NCBI GenBank assembly: GCA_046590575.1
Contig: JBKJUS010000149.1
Location: 1 to 47,531 of the forward strand
Reading direction: 5' to 3'
Source of the DNA: DATLNF01 sp046590575
GTDB lineage: Bacteria > Actinomycetota > Actinomycetes > BP-191
Length of the DNA stretch: 47,531 bases
Of the stretch, positions 46,030 through 47,531 are shown piece after piece. The notes beneath the pieces were generated by a model that made no database searches, had not been told where the DNA came from, and was given only the letters and a program-made list of their open reading frames with translations. Positions within the stretch are counted from its first letter, which is position 1. Each line of letters opens with the position of its first letter. The translations under genes and the position numbers were made by a program.

Positions 46030-46578
46030 TTGCCAGACCAAGAGAAGCGCTGCGTCACGTGTCACACCATCAAACCCCACAATGCCTTCAACAGACGTGC
46101 GGCGAGCCGAGACGGCCGACAAGCGCGGTGTCGAGAGTGCTTCAAGGCTTGGTATGCCGTCAACCGCGCAGGTCACATCCGGAACGTTCGTCTCCGCAAT
46201 CGGCGCTATCGAGCCGAACAGCGTGAGCTTCTCGCTGCATACCTCGCCGAACATCCGTGCGTCGACTGCGGTGAAGACGACATCCGCTGCCTCGACTTCG
46301 ACCACCATGACTCAGCTACCAAATCGTTCAGGATTGGCCAGGCGGTCGGTGTCTATCCCTGGTCAAAAGTCCTCGCGGAGATCGAGAAGTGCTCCGTGAG
46401 ATGCGCCAACTGCCACCGGATTCGCACGGCAGAACAGTTCAGCTGGTGGAATTCACGACGCGCATCGGCACCTGGGCCGAAGAAGGGTCTGGTCGGTCGC
46501 CGCCATCGTCGCCAGCGCGTGCCCGGTGTCTACGCCGTGACGAGCGACGGACTGCAGCCGCTGTGGCGGGCTTCCTAG
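46030..46578 (+). CDS. HNH endonuclease family protein (TTG start)
   Basis: This 182-aa protein has an N-terminal zinc-knuckle-like half (RCVTCHTIKPHNAFNRRAAS, ARCRECFKAW: two CxxC pairs) followed by the second zinc/HNH half (HPCVDCGEDDIRCLDFDHHD and KCSVRCANCHRIRTAEQ). The DFDHH...CANCHR pattern is that of actinobacterial HNH nucleases of unknown target. The TTG at 46030 is taken as the start because AGGAGGT ends 5 nt before it; a GTG at 46003 in the same frame has no such signal. It begins 59 bp from, and is divergent to, tRNA-Lys, and converges with the secreted protein gene. Confidence 0.82.
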   Translation: MPDQEKRCVTCHTIKPHNAFNRRAASRDGRQARCRECFKAWYAVNRAGHIRNVRLRNRRYRAEQRELLAAYLAEHPCVDCGEDDIRCLDFDHHDSATKSFRIGQAVGVYPWSKVLAEIEKCSVRCANCHRIRTAEQFSWWNSRRASAPGPKKGLVGRRHRRQRVPGVYAVTSDGLQPLWRAS

Positions 46579-47195
46579 AAGCAGCGGGGCTTGCGGGTGG
46601 CGGTCTTGAAGAAGCCCTTGGGCAGCGAGGCGGGGGCATCCTGCTCATCGCGGTCGTCGGTGGTCATCACGAGGCCGACCTGGTTCGTGATCGACGACGA
46701 CGCGGTCTTGCACACCAGGCCGACGAACCGCACGACGGCCGGCGCGCTGCGGATGTCGCGGTGGACGGTGGCGACGGCCGCTCCGCTGTCCTGCGTGGCC
46801 TTGGGGTCGGACTTGGCCGGGTCGAACTCCTTCTTGGTGCGCCTGGCCTGCCACGAGACGTCGAACGTCGCCCCGGCGAAGGTGGCCTTCACGGCCGCCG
46901 TGTCATCGGTGAAGGTCACAGCCGACGGCGAGACGTCGGTGGCGTAGAAGGGGCCGAAGCAGCCGTTCTCGCCGCAGGTCGCCAGCCGGATGCGCAGGAC
47001 GTGGTCGACCTTGACGCCTTCGAGGTCATGGCGGGACACCTGCACCTCGACCTGGTAGAGCTCACCGTCGGTGCCGCGCACCCGCACGGCCGCCTGCGCG
47101 ACGAGCGACTCGCCGACGTAGGACGCGGCGCCGGCCGGCACGACGAAGCCCGCGATCACGGTGGCGGCGACGGCGGTCACCAGGCTGCGGCGCAT
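46575..47195 (-). CDS. Secreted protein of unknown function
   Basis: This 206-aa protein has a clear signal peptide (RRSLVTAVAATVIAGFVVPAGA). The mature part is beta-rich, with a Cys pair in LATCGENGCFGPFYATDVSP and single cysteines in VGLVCKTASS and the final RKPRCF. No family is recognised. It overlaps the convergent HNH gene by four bases. The 121 bp between its start and tRNA-Glu hold the divergent promoters. Confidence 0.75.
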   Translation of the reverse strand: MRRSLVTAVAATVIAGFVVPAGAASYVGESLVAQAAVRVRGTDGELYQVEVQVSRHDLEGVKVDHVLRIRLATCGENGCFGPFYATDVSPSAVTFTDDTAAVKATFAGATFDVSWQARRTKKEFDPAKSDPKATQDSGAAVATVHRDIRSAPAVVRFVGLVCKTASSSITNQVGLVMTTDDRDEQDAPASLPKGFFKTATRKPRCF

Positions 47196-47316
47196 GGCTC
47201 CACTTTCGACGTACGACGGTCCGGTACCTGCGACGATTGTGCGTCGCCAGGAAGCGGCCGCTACACTTGGCCGGTTCCCTGACGGCTAGACGCGCGGTCC
47301 GTCCGGCTCACCGGCC

Positions 47317-47392
47317 GTCCCCATCGTCTAGTGGCCTAGGACTCCGCCCTTTCAAGGCGGCAGCACGGGTTCGAATCCCGTTGGGGGCACCA
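47317..47392 (+). tRNA. tRNA-Glu (anticodon TTC)
   Basis: It begins GTCCCCATCGTCTAGTGG, has a 7-bp acceptor stem (GTCCCCA/TGGGGGC with one T-G pair), the anticodon loop CTTTCAA between CCGCC and GGCGG, a T-arm CGGGTTCGAATCCCG, discriminator A and encoded CCA (47390-47392). Confidence 0.96.
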
Positions 47393-47419
47393 GTACTACC
47401 GCTGTGCAGATGTGAGCAA

Positions 47420-47497
47420 GGTCCCGTAGTGCAGTTTGGAGTGCACGCCGCCCTGTCAAGGCGGAGGTCGCGGGTTCAAATCCCGTCGGGACCGCCA
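47420..47497 (+). tRNA. tRNA-Asp (anticodon GTC)
   Basis: It begins GGTCCCGTAGTGCAG, has a perfect 7-bp acceptor stem (GGTCCCG/CGGGACC), anticodon loop CTGTCAA between CCGCC and GGCGG, T-arm GCGGGTTCAAATCCCGT, discriminator G and encoded CCA (47495-47497). It lies 27 bp after tRNA-Glu and is probably co-transcribed with it. Confidence 0.95.
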
Positions 47498-47531
47498 GCA
47501 CGCCGTACACCGGGCGAACCGGGGGCCGGAG

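Noticed and set aside
1..47531. CRISPR array or rRNA genes
   Set aside because: No set of regularly spaced identical repeats with unique spacers and no rRNA-like sequence was seen on reading both strands.

Overview
The window is high-GC DNA with Shine-Dalgarno and leaderless starts, a mycothiol synthase gene (mshD), a GlnR-type regulator, a DUF1416/CysA2/DUF4395 sulfur locus with a cysteine-containing leader peptide, and a GTTCATC-type PHO box before pstS. Together these point to an actinobacterium (Actinomycetota). The genus cannot be read from the sequence alone.

Bases 1-7370 are accessory DNA. The left edge looks like the end of an IS21-like element, followed by a small membrane ORF and a nested perfect inverted repeat. 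Then come an intact tyrosine integrase (750-1913), clusters of 11-bp-spaced repeats that look like integrase arm sites, and a 22-bp fragment of a tRNA (probably tRNA-Ser) 3' end at 2202-2223. The same 22 bp recurs at 7349-7370. Between the two copies lies a decayed 5.1-kb integrative element: an integrase remnant that has lost its catalytic tyrosine, a beta-carbonic-anhydrase stub, a baeRF3 protein, a hypothetical protein, a winged-helix regulator with a promoter/inverted-repeat downstream, a TerC membrane protein and a RibD/DHFR-like reductase. The orientation of the tRNA ends predicts an intact tRNA-Ser to the left of the window and two elements in tandem.

From 7371 on the region looks chromosomal. 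7.4-9.0 kb: GNAT protein, a hypothetical protein and a truncated YCII-like ORF. 9.0-15.2 kb: a multi-HAMP hybrid histidine kinase and a response regulator, divergent from a SpoIIE-type phosphatase carrying its own anti-sigma-like ATPase domain; this is probably a stress-signalling module. 15.2-19.5 kb: amidase, TetR regulator, and an overlapping FAD oxidoreductase fused to a cyclic-nucleotide-binding domain. 19.5-21.7 kb: the sulfur locus. 21.7-26.9 kb: LmeA-like protein, membrane protein, subtilase, MoaD-like protein and hydrolase. 27.0-28.7 kb: glnR and mshD. 28.7-30.2 kb: ECF sigma and anti-sigma factor. 30.4-31.5 kb: arsenate reductase and aquaporin. 31.9-36.4 kb: pstSCAB-phoU with its PHO box. 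36.6-42.2 kb: SRPBCC protein and two tandem secreted subtilases. 42.2-45.8 kb: hemerythrin, PsiE-like protein, LppX-type lipoprotein and a membrane-anchored sulfite-oxidase-fold enzyme. The right end has tRNA-Lys, an HNH protein with a TTG start, a secreted protein, and tRNA-Glu and tRNA-Asp in tandem.

No CRISPR array, rRNA or complete transposase gene was seen. Function calls rest on motif recognition by eye and were not checked against any database.
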